The notes: generated from the sequence alone by a model not told the origin. A stretch of DNA of 9,886 nucleotides from Candidatus Hydrogenedentota bacterium (GCA_007130675.1 SLSB01000206.1:1-9886); one strand, 5' to 3'. Shown: positions 1-6,130, numbered from the stretch's first letter. A program made the numbers and translations.

Positions 1-699
1 GCCAATCTGCGCGCAGCCAAGACCATCGAGAAAAAATACCTCCGCGACGCCGAAACCGGCGAGTCGCTATGGTACGACCTGACCGCCGATCCCGGCGAAC
101 ATGACCCCCTAACCGAGCCGCCGCCGTGGGGCGACGAGCTGGCGCAACTCGTAGACCGCATGGAGCAGCGCGGGCGTAGCGGGCTGCATATTCTTATCAC
201 CCGCGAGTTCGGGACCGAACACGAACTGGTGTTCAACATTGGGACCAATCGTTTTGGTGCGTACGAGATGGATTTCCCGCATGGGCGCGGCGGCGGGTTG
301 CATGGCGAAAAGGGTGTCATATTCCGCGTTCAGTTGCGCGATATCGAGGATCCCGGTATAGCCCGGATGTGGCGTGAGACTAGGGACCACGATAACGCGC
401 ACCTTTTCGTCGAGATTCCCGAGGATGAGACCTTCAGGCTGACCATCGAAAAAGACGGCGAGGTGCTGGGTCCCGACAACGTCCATGTCGGACATGCGAT
501 GGCGCCGATGACGCTCGATCGTGTAACCCTGAATCCGGCGGCTATCGCCGCATCATGGACCGATATGGAGCAGGTCTGGCATTCCCAGACCTTTGGGGTG
601 TATGTCTGGTATGAGGCAACTCCCGGAGCTCTCAGGGCCGAGGATTTGGACCCCGATGTGCTCGAGGCGCTCCGCGGCCACGGCTACCTCGCCCCGTAG
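1..699 (+). CDS. Sulfatase (alkaline-phosphatase superfamily), C-terminal part, 5' end outside window
   Basis: The frame is open from base 1 to the TAG at 697-699, giving 232 visible residues. Two sulfatase C-terminal hallmarks are present. Near visible residues 23-36 is the segment SLWYDLTADPGEHDPL, the usual 'LYDLxxDPxExxNL' strand. At the very end, DPDVLEALRGHGYL matches the terminal 'LxALGYL' helix of many sulfatases. The catalytic formylglycine motif (C/S-x-P-x-R) and metal-binding residues lie upstream and cannot be checked. Such enzymes hydrolyse sulfate esters, often on polysaccharides. Oddly, about 160 residues separate the two hallmarks; this stretch looks beta-rich (for example HELVFNIGTNRFGAYEMDF) and may be an added domain. 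An ATG at 160 is internal, because the sulfatase homology starts before it. No substrate can be inferred from this part. Confidence 0.8.
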   Translation, partial: ANLRAAKTIEKKYLRDAETGESLWYDLTADPGEHDPLTEPPPWGDELAQLVDRMEQRGRSGLHILITREFGTEHELVFNIGTNRFGAYEMDFPHGRGGGLHGEKGVIFRVQLRDIEDPGIARMWRETRDHDNAHLFVEIPEDETFRLTIEKDGEVLGPDNVHVGHAMAPMTLDRVTLNPAAIAASWTDMEQVWHSQTFGVYVWYEATPGALRAEDLDPDVLEALRGHGYLAP

Positions 700-761
700 G
701 CGCATTGATGCCAGGTTCCGACACTGTGAACCTACTTGCCCACGGTGCCGGTCTTCGCGCT

Positions 762-790
762 TTTCCGCGGCCACACAAATCGAGTATGAT
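762..790 (+). promoter_or_regulatory. Candidate sigma70-type promoter for the aminotransferase gene
   Basis: TATGAT at 785-790 matches five of six bases of the -10 consensus. The hexamer 17 nt upstream (TTTCCG, 762-767) is a poor -35. It would give a leader of roughly 85 nt before the ATG at 884. The same 184-nt intergenic region has a 6-bp dyad, AGGTTC (713-718) and GAACCT (728-733), with a 9-nt loop and no T tract, 13 nt after the sulfatase stop. Weak evidence only. Confidence 0.22.
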
Positions 791-883
791 TGCTCGCAAT
801 CGTCCGCCGTACGCCAAGGACATACGCGACGGGATCGACGGATTGGACCCTTGCTGGTGTGTATTGACTGAGGCTGGAACACC

Positions 884-2074
884 ATGTTTGAGAAACTGGA
901 AATGGCGCCGCCCGATGCTATCTTGGGATTAGCCGCTGCGTTTAACGAAGACCCAAATCCAGACAAGATCAATCTCGGGGTCGGCGTGTATATGGACGCC
1001 CACGGCAGAACGCCCGGGCTGGCATGCGTACAGGCGGCCGAAAAGCGCCTGCTCGATGCAGCTCCTGTCGAAGGCTATCTCCCAATCGACGGAGCGCCCG
1101 AGTACGGGGCTCTCGTTCAAGAGCTCGTGTTTGGGGCGGAACACCCGATTATTGCCGAAAAATGCGCCGCTACCTCGCACACACCGGGCGGTACAGGCGC
1201 GTTGCGTGTCGCGGCCGATTTCGTCAAAACCCAATTCCCTGGTGCGAAAATGTGGATGAGCGACCCCACGTGGGCAAACCACGGCAACATCTTCGCGGCT
1301 GCAGGGGTCGAGACCGCCGAATACCCCTACTACGACGCTTCAGCACACGGCCTTGCGTTCGAGGCCATGGCCGAGGCGCTCAAAAAAATCCCCGCGGGCG
1401 ATGTCGTGCTGCTGCACGGCTGCTGCCACAATCCTTCGGGCGTCGACCCTACAAACGAGCAGTGGCAACGGCTTTCGGACATCTGCACCGAAGCCGGGTG
1501 GCTGCCGTTCTTTGATCTCGCCTACCAGGGACTCGGCACGGGCATCGAAGAAGACGCCGCGGGCGTACGTACCTTCGCCGTTCCCGGGCGCGATATGCTG
1601 GTCGCCTCGAGTTTCTCGAAGAATTTCGGGTTGTACTGCCAGCGGGTGGGCGCCCTGACTGTGGTGGGAGCTGCGGCCGAGGCGGCCAAGGCAGCCCAGA
1701 GTCAAATAAAGAAGTGCATCCGCGCAAATTACTCGAATCCGCCCGCGCACGGAGGCCGGCTGGTCGTAACGGTGCTGACCGACCCCGAGCTGCGCACCAT
1801 CTGGCAAGAGGACGTCAAAGGCATCCGCGACCGCATAAACGCCATGCGCGAGCTGTTCGTCGAAACCCTCAAAGCCAAGGGCGTGACGCAGGATTTTTCG
1901 TTCATCAAGGACCAGAGAGGCATGTTCTCGTTCTCGGGTCTGACGAAAGACCAAGTGAACCTCCTGCAAGACAACCATTCGATCTATATTGTGAACTCAG
2001 GCCGCATCAACGTGGCGGGCATGACAGAAGACAACATGGACCGTCTATGCGCGGCCCTCGCCGAGGTGCTGTGA
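884..2074 (+). CDS. aspC: Aspartate/aromatic aminotransferase (class I-alpha, AspC/TyrB type)
   Basis: This is a PLP-dependent transaminase, predicted to interconvert aspartate + 2-oxoglutarate and oxaloacetate + glutamate in the cytosol, possibly also acting on aromatic amino acids. It is 396 residues long, which I recall as the length of E. coli AspC. Visible key residues are the Schiff-base Lys246 in SSFSKNFGLYCQRVG, Asn183 (HNPSGVDPT), Asp211 and Tyr214 (FFDLAYQG), Trp130, the cofactor-phosphate loop GGTGAL (102-107), Arg254, and the two substrate-carboxylate arginines: Arg280 (IRANYSNPPAHG) and Arg374 (NSGRINVAGMT). By family knowledge these match K258, N194, D222, Y225, W140, R266, R292 and R386 of the pig enzyme. 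The start is set by family length and the N-terminal motif MFEKLEMAPPDAILGL; a modest GAGG (870-873) lies 10 nt upstream. The gene appears monocistronic or weakly linked to the SUI1 gene 116 nt downstream. Family assignment is firm; the aspartate versus aromatic preference is not. Confidence 0.96.
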   Translation: MFEKLEMAPPDAILGLAAAFNEDPNPDKINLGVGVYMDAHGRTPGLACVQAAEKRLLDAAPVEGYLPIDGAPEYGALVQELVFGAEHPIIAEKCAATSHTPGGTGALRVAADFVKTQFPGAKMWMSDPTWANHGNIFAAAGVETAEYPYYDASAHGLAFEAMAEALKKIPAGDVVLLHGCCHNPSGVDPTNEQWQRLSDICTEAGWLPFFDLAYQGLGTGIEEDAAGVRTFAVPGRDMLVASSFSKNFGLYCQRVGALTVVGAAAEAAKAAQSQIKKCIRANYSNPPAHGGRLVVTVLTDPELRTIWQEDVKGIRDRINAMRELFVETLKAKGVTQDFSFIKDQRGMFSFSGLTKDQVNLLQDNHSIYIVNSGRINVAGMTEDNMDRLCAALAEVL

Positions 2075-2123
2075 ACCGGGCGTGAGCGCACTTGTTCAGC
2101 GCGAAAAAGACAGTTTGATCCGG

Positions 2124-2160
2124 CAGACACCGTCTGTTGAACGGTAAAGCGCGGTGTCTG
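2124..2160. other. 9-bp inverted repeat between the aminotransferase and SUI1 genes
   Basis: CAGACACCG (2124-2132) and CGGTGTCTG (2152-2160) are perfect reverse complements separated by 19 nt, with possible G-U extension on both sides. The + strand continues TTCCGTTG and has no T run, so it is not a classical intrinsic terminator. It starts 50 nt after the aminotransferase stop and ends 17 nt before the SUI1 Shine-Dalgarno sequence. It could be a T-less terminator, an mRNA 3'-end stabiliser, a leader hairpin affecting SUI1 translation, or an operator dyad; the sequence does not decide. Confidence 0.45.
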
Positions 2161-2190
2161 TTCCGTTGACCCAATCCAGGTGGTGTTATC

Positions 2191-2589
2191 ATGGCGAGAA
2201 AAGACAAGAAGCGCGTCGAGACGTCGCCCCAATCCGAGCCGTTGCGGGCAAATCCCTTTGCGGAACTGGCCGACCGACTCCCCAAAGACCTGCCCAAGCA
2301 TTCCGAGATTCCACAGCAAAAACCCGGCAAAGCCGAGATCATTCGCCGAAAAAAGCGGCCCTACCAGGTCGCGCGTACGCGAAAAGGCGGCTACAACCTC
2401 GCTTTCGAGCACCGCGCCAAAGGGAAAGGCGTGACGGTGCTGCAGGGTGTCTCAGGCGACGCGGAAGCCTTGCTCAGTGAACTCAAGAAACGATGCGGCG
2501 CCGGGGGTGCAGCACGCGAAGACGCCGTAGAAATCCAGGGCGACCAGCGCAAGGCAATCGAGTTCTATCTACGCGAACACGGCCTTTGA
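2191..2589 (+). CDS. yciH: SUI1/eIF1/YciH-family translation-initiation-like factor
   Basis: The protein has 132 residues. The SUI1 fold covers about residues 58-131, with the hallmarks KGKGVTVLQGV (77-87), a helix rich in Leu/Lys, CGAGG (102-106) and VEIQGDQRKAI (113-123). This is the bacterial YciH pattern of a beta strand, a glycine loop after the cysteine and the 'EIQGD' strand. Family knowledge: eIF1/YciH proteins bind the small ribosomal subunit and influence start-codon fidelity; the role of the bacterial members is less clear. About 55 N-terminal residues are Lys/Arg/Pro-rich, probably disordered, and extend it beyond the roughly 108 residues of E. coli YciH. The start is supported by AGGTGG (2178-2183) 7 nt upstream of the ATG. 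The gene converges with the thioredoxin-fold gene across a 41-nt gap holding only a 5-bp, 3-nt-loop hairpin (2590-2602) and no clear terminator. Confidence 0.9.
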   Translation: MARKDKKRVETSPQSEPLRANPFAELADRLPKDLPKHSEIPQQKPGKAEIIRRKKRPYQVARTRKGGYNLAFEHRAKGKGVTVLQGVSGDAEALLSELKKRCGAGGAAREDAVEIQGDQRKAIEFYLREHGL

Positions 2590-2630
2590 GCAGCGTAGCT
2601 GCACTCGAACGCCCTCGCGGTCTTCCGGAC

Positions 2631-3200
2631 TCAAGGCGAAGAGCTGGCCGCAATACCGATGAGATGGACGAGTTCCTCGACGACCATTCGCCGGTCACTG
2701 TCGGCCTGGTAAATACCCGCGACCTTTTCGCGGGCCTTGCCCACATCACCGCAGGCTTTTCCGCGCGCGATCAGCTCGCGGCAAAGCGCTGGCATCGGGC
2801 CCCAGTTCCCGCATTCCACGAAGCTGTCATTAAGGAAAATGAACTTCGGGATGGCCTCGCCCCCATTTGTCAGGAAACGGACAAAGATGTCCGGATGATC
2901 CTCGCGGTAGATGTAGCGCACGTGCAGGTTTGTAGCGGCGTCCGCCAGCGCCTGCAGAACCGGAACGTGCCGCACCACGTCGCCACACCAGTCTTCGGCA
3001 ATGGCAACCACATGCGCCGGTCGCGCCAATCCAGCCAAAAGCGCTTTCACGTGAGGCTCGAATCCCTGAGTTCCGTGCAGCTCCCGCATGGTCGTCTGGT
3101 TTTCGGGGTTCTCGCCGCGTTGCAGCCAGGCATCAAACTCCTGGCCCTCGGAAAAAACCGCTTTCCAATCTAACACGGGAAGTATCGGTGGTCTTGGCAT
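2631..3200 (-). CDS. Thioredoxin-fold family protein with a single active-site Cys (WCGDV)
   Basis: With the start at 3200 the protein has 189 residues. A thioredoxin-like core begins near residue 62 with the strand HVVAIAEDWCGDVVRHVPVL; the active-site cysteine is Cys72 and the second CxxC cysteine is replaced by Val75. LTNGGEAIPKFIFL (110-123) supplies the cis-proline strand (Pro118), followed by a WGPMP motif. This combination is typical of the thioredoxin_9-like family (about 190 residues), whose members often carry WCGD without a resolving Cys. No signal peptide is visible, so it is probably cytosolic. Its redox partner is unknown, and a monothiol or non-redox role is possible. The frame stays open upstream to 3272, but GAGGAG (3209-3214) lies 8 nt before the ATG at 3200, and the extra 24 residues look non-homologous, so the shorter start is preferred. 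It is the only minus-strand gene in the window. Confidence 0.87.
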   Translation of the reverse strand: MPRPPILPVLDWKAVFSEGQEFDAWLQRGENPENQTTMRELHGTQGFEPHVKALLAGLARPAHVVAIAEDWCGDVVRHVPVLQALADAATNLHVRYIYREDHPDIFVRFLTNGGEAIPKFIFLNDSFVECGNWGPMPALCRELIARGKACGDVGKAREKVAGIYQADSDRRMVVEELVHLIGIAASSSP

Positions 3201-3444
3201 CAGGTTTACTCCTCTCTCAGCGGCTCTCAGTGTCTTCTTGACAGTCCAGACCGCGTTTCCGCAAACTACCACGTCTTAGGGGTATAACACGTGCACCCCC
3301 CCAAGTCGATTCCCATCGCTGGCGTCTGGGAGAATCCCCTGACACAGCCTGGAATAGCAGCCCGTGGCTCATTGTTGGTCTAAGTATTGGCCCTGAAACC
3401 ACTTCCCGTTCTATGCGGATGCGTGATATATCTGAGGAGACGCC
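3201..3444. promoter_or_regulatory. Divergent intergenic region between the thioredoxin-fold gene and ispH
   Basis: This 244-nt non-coding stretch must hold promoters for both directions. On the + strand there is a perfect TTGACA (3238-3243), but no good -10 at 16-18 nt. Separately TATAAC (3283-3288) looks like a -10 but lacks a good -35. TATAAC overlaps a dyad GGGGT (3279-3283) / ACCCC (3295-3299) whose loop contains CACGTG. A second short hairpin GGGA-GAA-TCCC sits at 3328-3338, and a run of seven C at 3296-3302. The ispH Shine-Dalgarno GAGGAG is at 3434-3439, 5 nt before the ATG. No single promoter can be named with confidence. Confidence 0.5.
3209..3214 (-). promoter_or_regulatory. Shine-Dalgarno GAGGAG fixing the thioredoxin-fold start
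   Basis: On the minus strand GAGGAG is followed by 8 nt and then ATG (3200-3198), ideal ribosome-binding geometry. The upstream in-frame start at 3272 would place this site inside the coding region, which argues against it. Just upstream CTGAGAG occurs twice on the minus strand (3224-3230 and 3214-3220), 10 nt apart. Confidence 0.75.
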
Positions 3445-4365
3445 ATGAAACTCATACTCGCCAAGCCCCGCGGTTTCTGCGCCGGTGTCGAGCGCGCAAT
3501 CAAGTGCGTCGAGCGTGCGCTCGAATTGTATGGCGCACCCGTCTACGTCTTGAACGATATCGTTCACAATGAGCATGTCGTCAACGAATTGCGCGAAAAA
3601 GGCGCGGTGTTCGTCAAGAAACTCGAGGATGTGCCCCCCAACTCACATCTTCTGTTCAGCGCCCACGGGGTATCACCCGCTCGCTGGGAGGATGCCAAAG
3701 CCCGGGATCTCGAGGTGGTCGACGCGACCTGCCCCCTGGTGGCAAAAGTACACAACGAGGCACGCAGGTTTGCCGATAAGGATTTCACAATCATCCTCAT
3801 CGGCGAGCCCGGCCATGACGAGACGATCGGCACCATGGGATGGGCGCCTGAGCACATCAAGCGCGTCTTTACCCTCGAGGAAGTCGAGGCACTCGAGGTG
3901 CCCGACGAAAACAAGGTGGCCTTCGTGACACAAACCACCTTGAGCGTAGACGATTGCACGCGGGTTATCGAAGCCCTGAAGAAACGTTTTCCAAGTATTA
4001 CGGGACCTCGCTCGGCAGACATCTGTTACGCCACACAAAACCGCCAAGCCGCGGTAAATGCGCTTTCGCCCGACGTCGATCTCGTGCTGGTGGTGGGCGA
4101 CCGAGCAAGCGCCAATTCGACCCGCCTCGCCGAAATCTGCCGCGCCAAAGGCATCCCCGCATATCTCATTTCCTCGGCCGACATGGTCGATGAAGCGTGG
4201 CTCGAAGGGGTCGAGTCCATCTTATTGACCTCGGGCGCGTCGGCTCCCGAGCGTCTGGTACAGGGCGTTATCGACTTCTTCAAGCAGCGCGGCCCATGCG
4301 ATGTGGAAGAAACCGCGATCATAGAGGAAGACGTGCATTTCAAGCTACCTGCCGTCATCGCGTGA
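3445..4365 (+). CDS. ispH: 4-hydroxy-3-methylbut-2-enyl diphosphate reductase (IspH/LytB)
   Basis: This is the last enzyme of the MEP (non-mevalonate) isoprenoid pathway, reducing HMBPP to IPP and DMAPP with a [4Fe-4S] cluster in the cytosol. The 306-residue protein is full length for the family. The three cluster cysteines are Cys12 (PRGFCAGVERAI), Cys96 (DATCPLVAKVH) and Cys194 (ICYATQNRQ). Substrate-binding residues are also present: His41 (DIVHNEHVV), His74 (SAHGV), His124 and Glu126 (GHDE), the TQTTLS segment (162-167), SANSTRL (222-228) and the Ser in TSGASAP near 264. The start has an excellent GAGGAG (3434-3439) 5 nt upstream and begins directly at the conserved MKLILAKPRGFCAGV. The stop overlaps an ATG at 4365 (TGATG), so the downstream ORF and the Tat-exported protein gene may be co-transcribed with it. 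Confidence 0.98.
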   Translation: MKLILAKPRGFCAGVERAIKCVERALELYGAPVYVLNDIVHNEHVVNELREKGAVFVKKLEDVPPNSHLLFSAHGVSPARWEDAKARDLEVVDATCPLVAKVHNEARRFADKDFTIILIGEPGHDETIGTMGWAPEHIKRVFTLEEVEALEVPDENKVAFVTQTTLSVDDCTRVIEALKKRFPSITGPRSADICYATQNRQAAVNALSPDVDLVLVVGDRASANSTRLAEICRAKGIPAYLISSADMVDEAWLEGVESILLTSGASAPERLVQGVIDFFKQRGPCDVEETAIIEEDVHFKLPAVIA

Positions 4366-4463
4366 TGCGGATGCACGCCGCCGTGGACCGTGAGCACCTT
4401 TCTCAAAAGGCTGATGTGGACACGACTGACGGAAAGACAACTGTGGGGGAGGCCGCCAAATGA
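4365..4463 (+). CDS. Possible 32-residue ORF bridging ispH and the beta-helix gene
   Basis: The ATG at 4365-4367 shares its A with the ispH stop (TGATG). The frame reads MRMHAAVDREHLSQKADVDT and continues 12 residues to a TGA at 4461-4463, which overlaps the next gene's ATG (ATGA, 4460-4463). Both junctions have the geometry of translational coupling, and the product is hydrophilic and charged with no membrane segment. The same frame is also open upstream inside ispH, so the openness may be chance. No Shine-Dalgarno was identified beyond ispH coding sequence, and I recognise no homologue. It may be a real peptide, a coupling leader, or coincidence in a 94-nt spacer. Confidence 0.25.
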   Translation: MRMHAAVDREHLSQKADVDTTDGKTTVGEAAK

Positions 4464-5785
4464 CCAACGAGAACGTTGACCGCCGTAGCCTATTCAAAGG
4501 AATGCTGGCCGGAGGCAGTCTTGCCGCAGGCGGCATGTGTGCCGGCTTTGGAATACCCACGCAGACGGCTCACGCGCAGTCGCTGAGTGGCGCGCAGACG
4601 ATTTGCGTCCGGCAAGCCGGCGCGCGCGGGGACGGACAAACACATGACGCCGAAGTGCTGCAACGCATCCTCAATGACCTTTCCAGCAAAGGCGGAGGTA
4701 TCGCGGATTTCCCCCCGGGCCGGTATGTTCTTGAAAAGACCCTGCTGATTCCATCCGGTGTCCATATTATCGGGCATGGGCCAAGCACCATTCTTGAAGG
4801 CTTCAGGCCAAATGACATTAACGGCTACGCCCTGATTGCCAACCAAGGCATTGTCACCAAGAAGGGATACGAAGGCGCCAGTGACTTTTCGCTCCGAAAC
4901 ATTGCGATTGACTCACCCCGCACGAATGGAATCGTTCTTGTCCATGCCAGAAACGGATACTTCACTCACATTTATGGCTTGGATGCGCACCACCACCATT
5001 TCGACATTGCAGGGTCAAAGAACATTATTGCGGAAAACATCTATCTGACCGGACGAAGCGGAACGGCCCCCTTCCAGATTGACGGCAGTCCCTATTACAA
5101 CAATATTTGGGACGGCCAGACCAACATCGCACCCATCCGGGACGAAACCGAAAATGACGGCATCTTCCTTTCCAGAGCCGTCATTCATCCCACAAACCGC
5201 CCGAATCACGGAATTCACCTCCACCGGGACGGTGGGCGCAATATCTTTATCGACAGCGTTCTAATCGAGCATGTTGAAAACGGTGTGTTCCGGGACCGCA
5301 ACACACATCGCACCGATATGTTTTTGAGTAACATCGTCATTAAGGATGTGGCCGGTCACGGTATCAATTTCAGAAACACCGACAAGCCCGATCAGCGAGT
5401 ATCCCTGAATAACATCGTCATACAAGACGTCCACGGCGAGGGTCTCCTTGAATATCACGGCTGTCAGGATTTGACCATCGACAATGTTAAAGCGATTGCG
5501 GGCGGCCAGACAGGCGCACAGCGTCTCGCCTTCCATGATGTTCACAGATGCACGCTCGACGCCCTATACGTGTACGGCAACGGTTCGGGCTGTGCCATAT
5601 TGCTGAGAGATTGCGAACACGTGTTTATTGCCAAGACGATTGCTCAAAGCGTTCATCATTCTCTTTGTCTCGAAGACTGTGCCGGCATCCGGTATAGCGG
5701 CCTGTGCGAATTGGCGCAAGACGGCTCTACTGTGGAACCACGTGTTAGCGGCCGTGAATGCCTCGCGCATTGGTCGCAGAGTTGA
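4460..5785 (+). CDS. Tat-exported right-handed beta-helix protein, pectate-lyase superfamily
   Basis: The protein has 441 residues. The N-terminus has a twin-arginine signal: DRRSLFKG (7-14), a Gly/Ala-rich hydrophobic stretch (15-31) and a probable signal-peptidase site after AHA (37-39), so it is expected to be exported folded. The mature protein opens with the Pectate_lyase_3-type start, VRQAGARGDGQTHDAEVLQ (50-68), then a 'FPPGRYVL' and 'GVHIIGHGPSTIL' segment. About residues 140-410 are repeated short strand-turn units such as NIAIDS, NIYLTG, NIFIDSVLIEHV, NIVIKDVAGHGI, NIVIQDVHGEGL, as in parallel beta-helices. These folds house polysaccharide lyases, GH28-type hydrolases and epimerases; I cannot assign a catalytic residue or substrate. 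HHHH at 177-180 might bind metal or be incidental. GGAGG (4448-4452) lies 7 nt before the ATG. Given the nearby sulfatase, a role in polysaccharide breakdown is plausible but inferred. Confidence 0.85.
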   Translation: MTNENVDRRSLFKGMLAGGSLAAGGMCAGFGIPTQTAHAQSLSGAQTICVRQAGARGDGQTHDAEVLQRILNDLSSKGGGIADFPPGRYVLEKTLLIPSGVHIIGHGPSTILEGFRPNDINGYALIANQGIVTKKGYEGASDFSLRNIAIDSPRTNGIVLVHARNGYFTHIYGLDAHHHHFDIAGSKNIIAENIYLTGRSGTAPFQIDGSPYYNNIWDGQTNIAPIRDETENDGIFLSRAVIHPTNRPNHGIHLHRDGGRNIFIDSVLIEHVENGVFRDRNTHRTDMFLSNIVIKDVAGHGINFRNTDKPDQRVSLNNIVIQDVHGEGLLEYHGCQDLTIDNVKAIAGGQTGAQRLAFHDVHRCTLDALYVYGNGSGCAILLRDCEHVFIAKTIAQSVHHSLCLEDCAGIRYSGLCELAQDGSTVEPRVSGRECLAHWSQS

Positions 5786-5881
5786 AACCCGAAAGACCCA
5801 ACATATGCGCCAACAACAATTTGGATCAGTAGCCTTTCATCTCAATTCTGTTGAGCGCTGGCGTGGGTTGCCAAGAAAGCA

Positions 5882-5910
5882 TTGCCTATTAAGGTAGACT
5901 GCGGTATGCT
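5882..5910 (+). promoter_or_regulatory. Candidate sigma70-type promoter for the trehalose module
   Basis: TTGCCT (5882-5887) and TATGCT (5905-5910) are each four of six to consensus and separated by exactly 17 nt. Transcription would start near 5917 and leave a leader of about 230 nt containing the dyad and hairpin described below. One copy of a 9-nt direct repeat lies in the spacer. Confidence 0.3.
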
Positions 5911-5965
5911 GAACACACGGTACGAATGACCACGACTGCGGTTTCCGGGCGGTGCATGCGGTGCA
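5897..5965 (+). repeat. Repeated GCGGT words: GACTGCGGT twice and GCGGTGCA twice
   Basis: GACTGCGGT occurs at 5897-5905 and 5934-5942. GCGGTGCA occurs at 5949-5956 and 5958-5965, one base apart. All share the core GCGGT, so four copies of the 5-mer fall within 62 nt. The first copy lies between the candidate -35 and -10 and the others downstream of the start, as expected for operator sites. No known regulator motif is recognised. Confidence 0.4.
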
Positions 5966-5969
5966 GTCG
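5933..5969 (+). other. 7-bp inverted repeat in the putative leader
   Basis: CGACTGC (5933-5939) and GCAGTCG (5963-5969) are perfect reverse complements with a 23-nt G-rich loop that contains three of the GCGGT words. It could be an RNA stem-loop or a DNA dyad. It does not match a riboswitch class I know. Confidence 0.35.
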
Positions 5970-6084
5970 CCTCTGATTGTTGCGCAAAGAAATCAAAAGA
6001 CCAGTGCGGCAATCCCAAAAGGCAGCGGAATAGAGAGAAACAAAGAGACTTCTAATACTCACAACCTCACAGCCAGATAAGACA

Positions 6085-6107
6085 GCGGGTGCGGAGCCCG
6101 CACCCGC
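6085..6107 (+). other. Perfect 10-bp GC-rich hairpin before the HAD-phosphatase start
   Basis: GCGGGTGCGG (6085-6094), loop AGC, CCGCACCCGC (6098-6107). The stem is perfect and almost entirely G-C, so it should fold very stably in RNA. No T tract follows on either strand, so it is not a classical terminator. It ends 23 nt before the Shine-Dalgarno AGGAGA and may protect the mRNA 5' end, attenuate, or control ribosome access. It also overlaps the extended GTG-initiated frame from 6089, supporting the downstream start. Confidence 0.6.
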
Positions 6108-6130
6108 CACTCCAAGCGCATAAAACAGGC

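Noticed and set aside
672..774. 10-nt direct repeat CCGCGGCCAC at 672-681 and 765-774
   Set aside because: A single short GC-rich repeat, one copy inside coding sequence, with no further structure; likely chance.
1340..1978. 212-codon minus-strand open frame inside the aminotransferase gene
   Set aside because: The plus-strand frame is an unambiguous AspC-type enzyme over its full length; the antisense frame has no recognisable features.
2493..3173. 226-codon plus-strand open frame
   Set aside because: It overlaps the SUI1 end and is antisense to the thioredoxin-fold gene, which has WCGD, cis-Pro and a good ribosome-binding site. The product is not protein-like.
3198..3230. TPP-riboswitch-like words on the minus strand: CTGAGAG followed by AACCTGATG
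   Set aside because: The THI-box words CTGAGA and ACCTGAT appear at roughly the right spacing, but the downstream GCGTAGGGA element and helices are missing. The words are explained by the Shine-Dalgarno site and ATG start of the thioredoxin-fold gene.
3200..3272. 24-residue N-terminal extension of the thioredoxin-fold protein
   Set aside because: GAGGAG sits 8 nt before the ATG at 3200, and the extension does not resemble a signal peptide or the family N-terminus.
5859..5871. Sigma54-like TGGC...TTGC pair
   Set aside because: The spacing between the two blocks is 5 nt; the sigma54 consensus needs 7, which places GG and GC ten bases apart.
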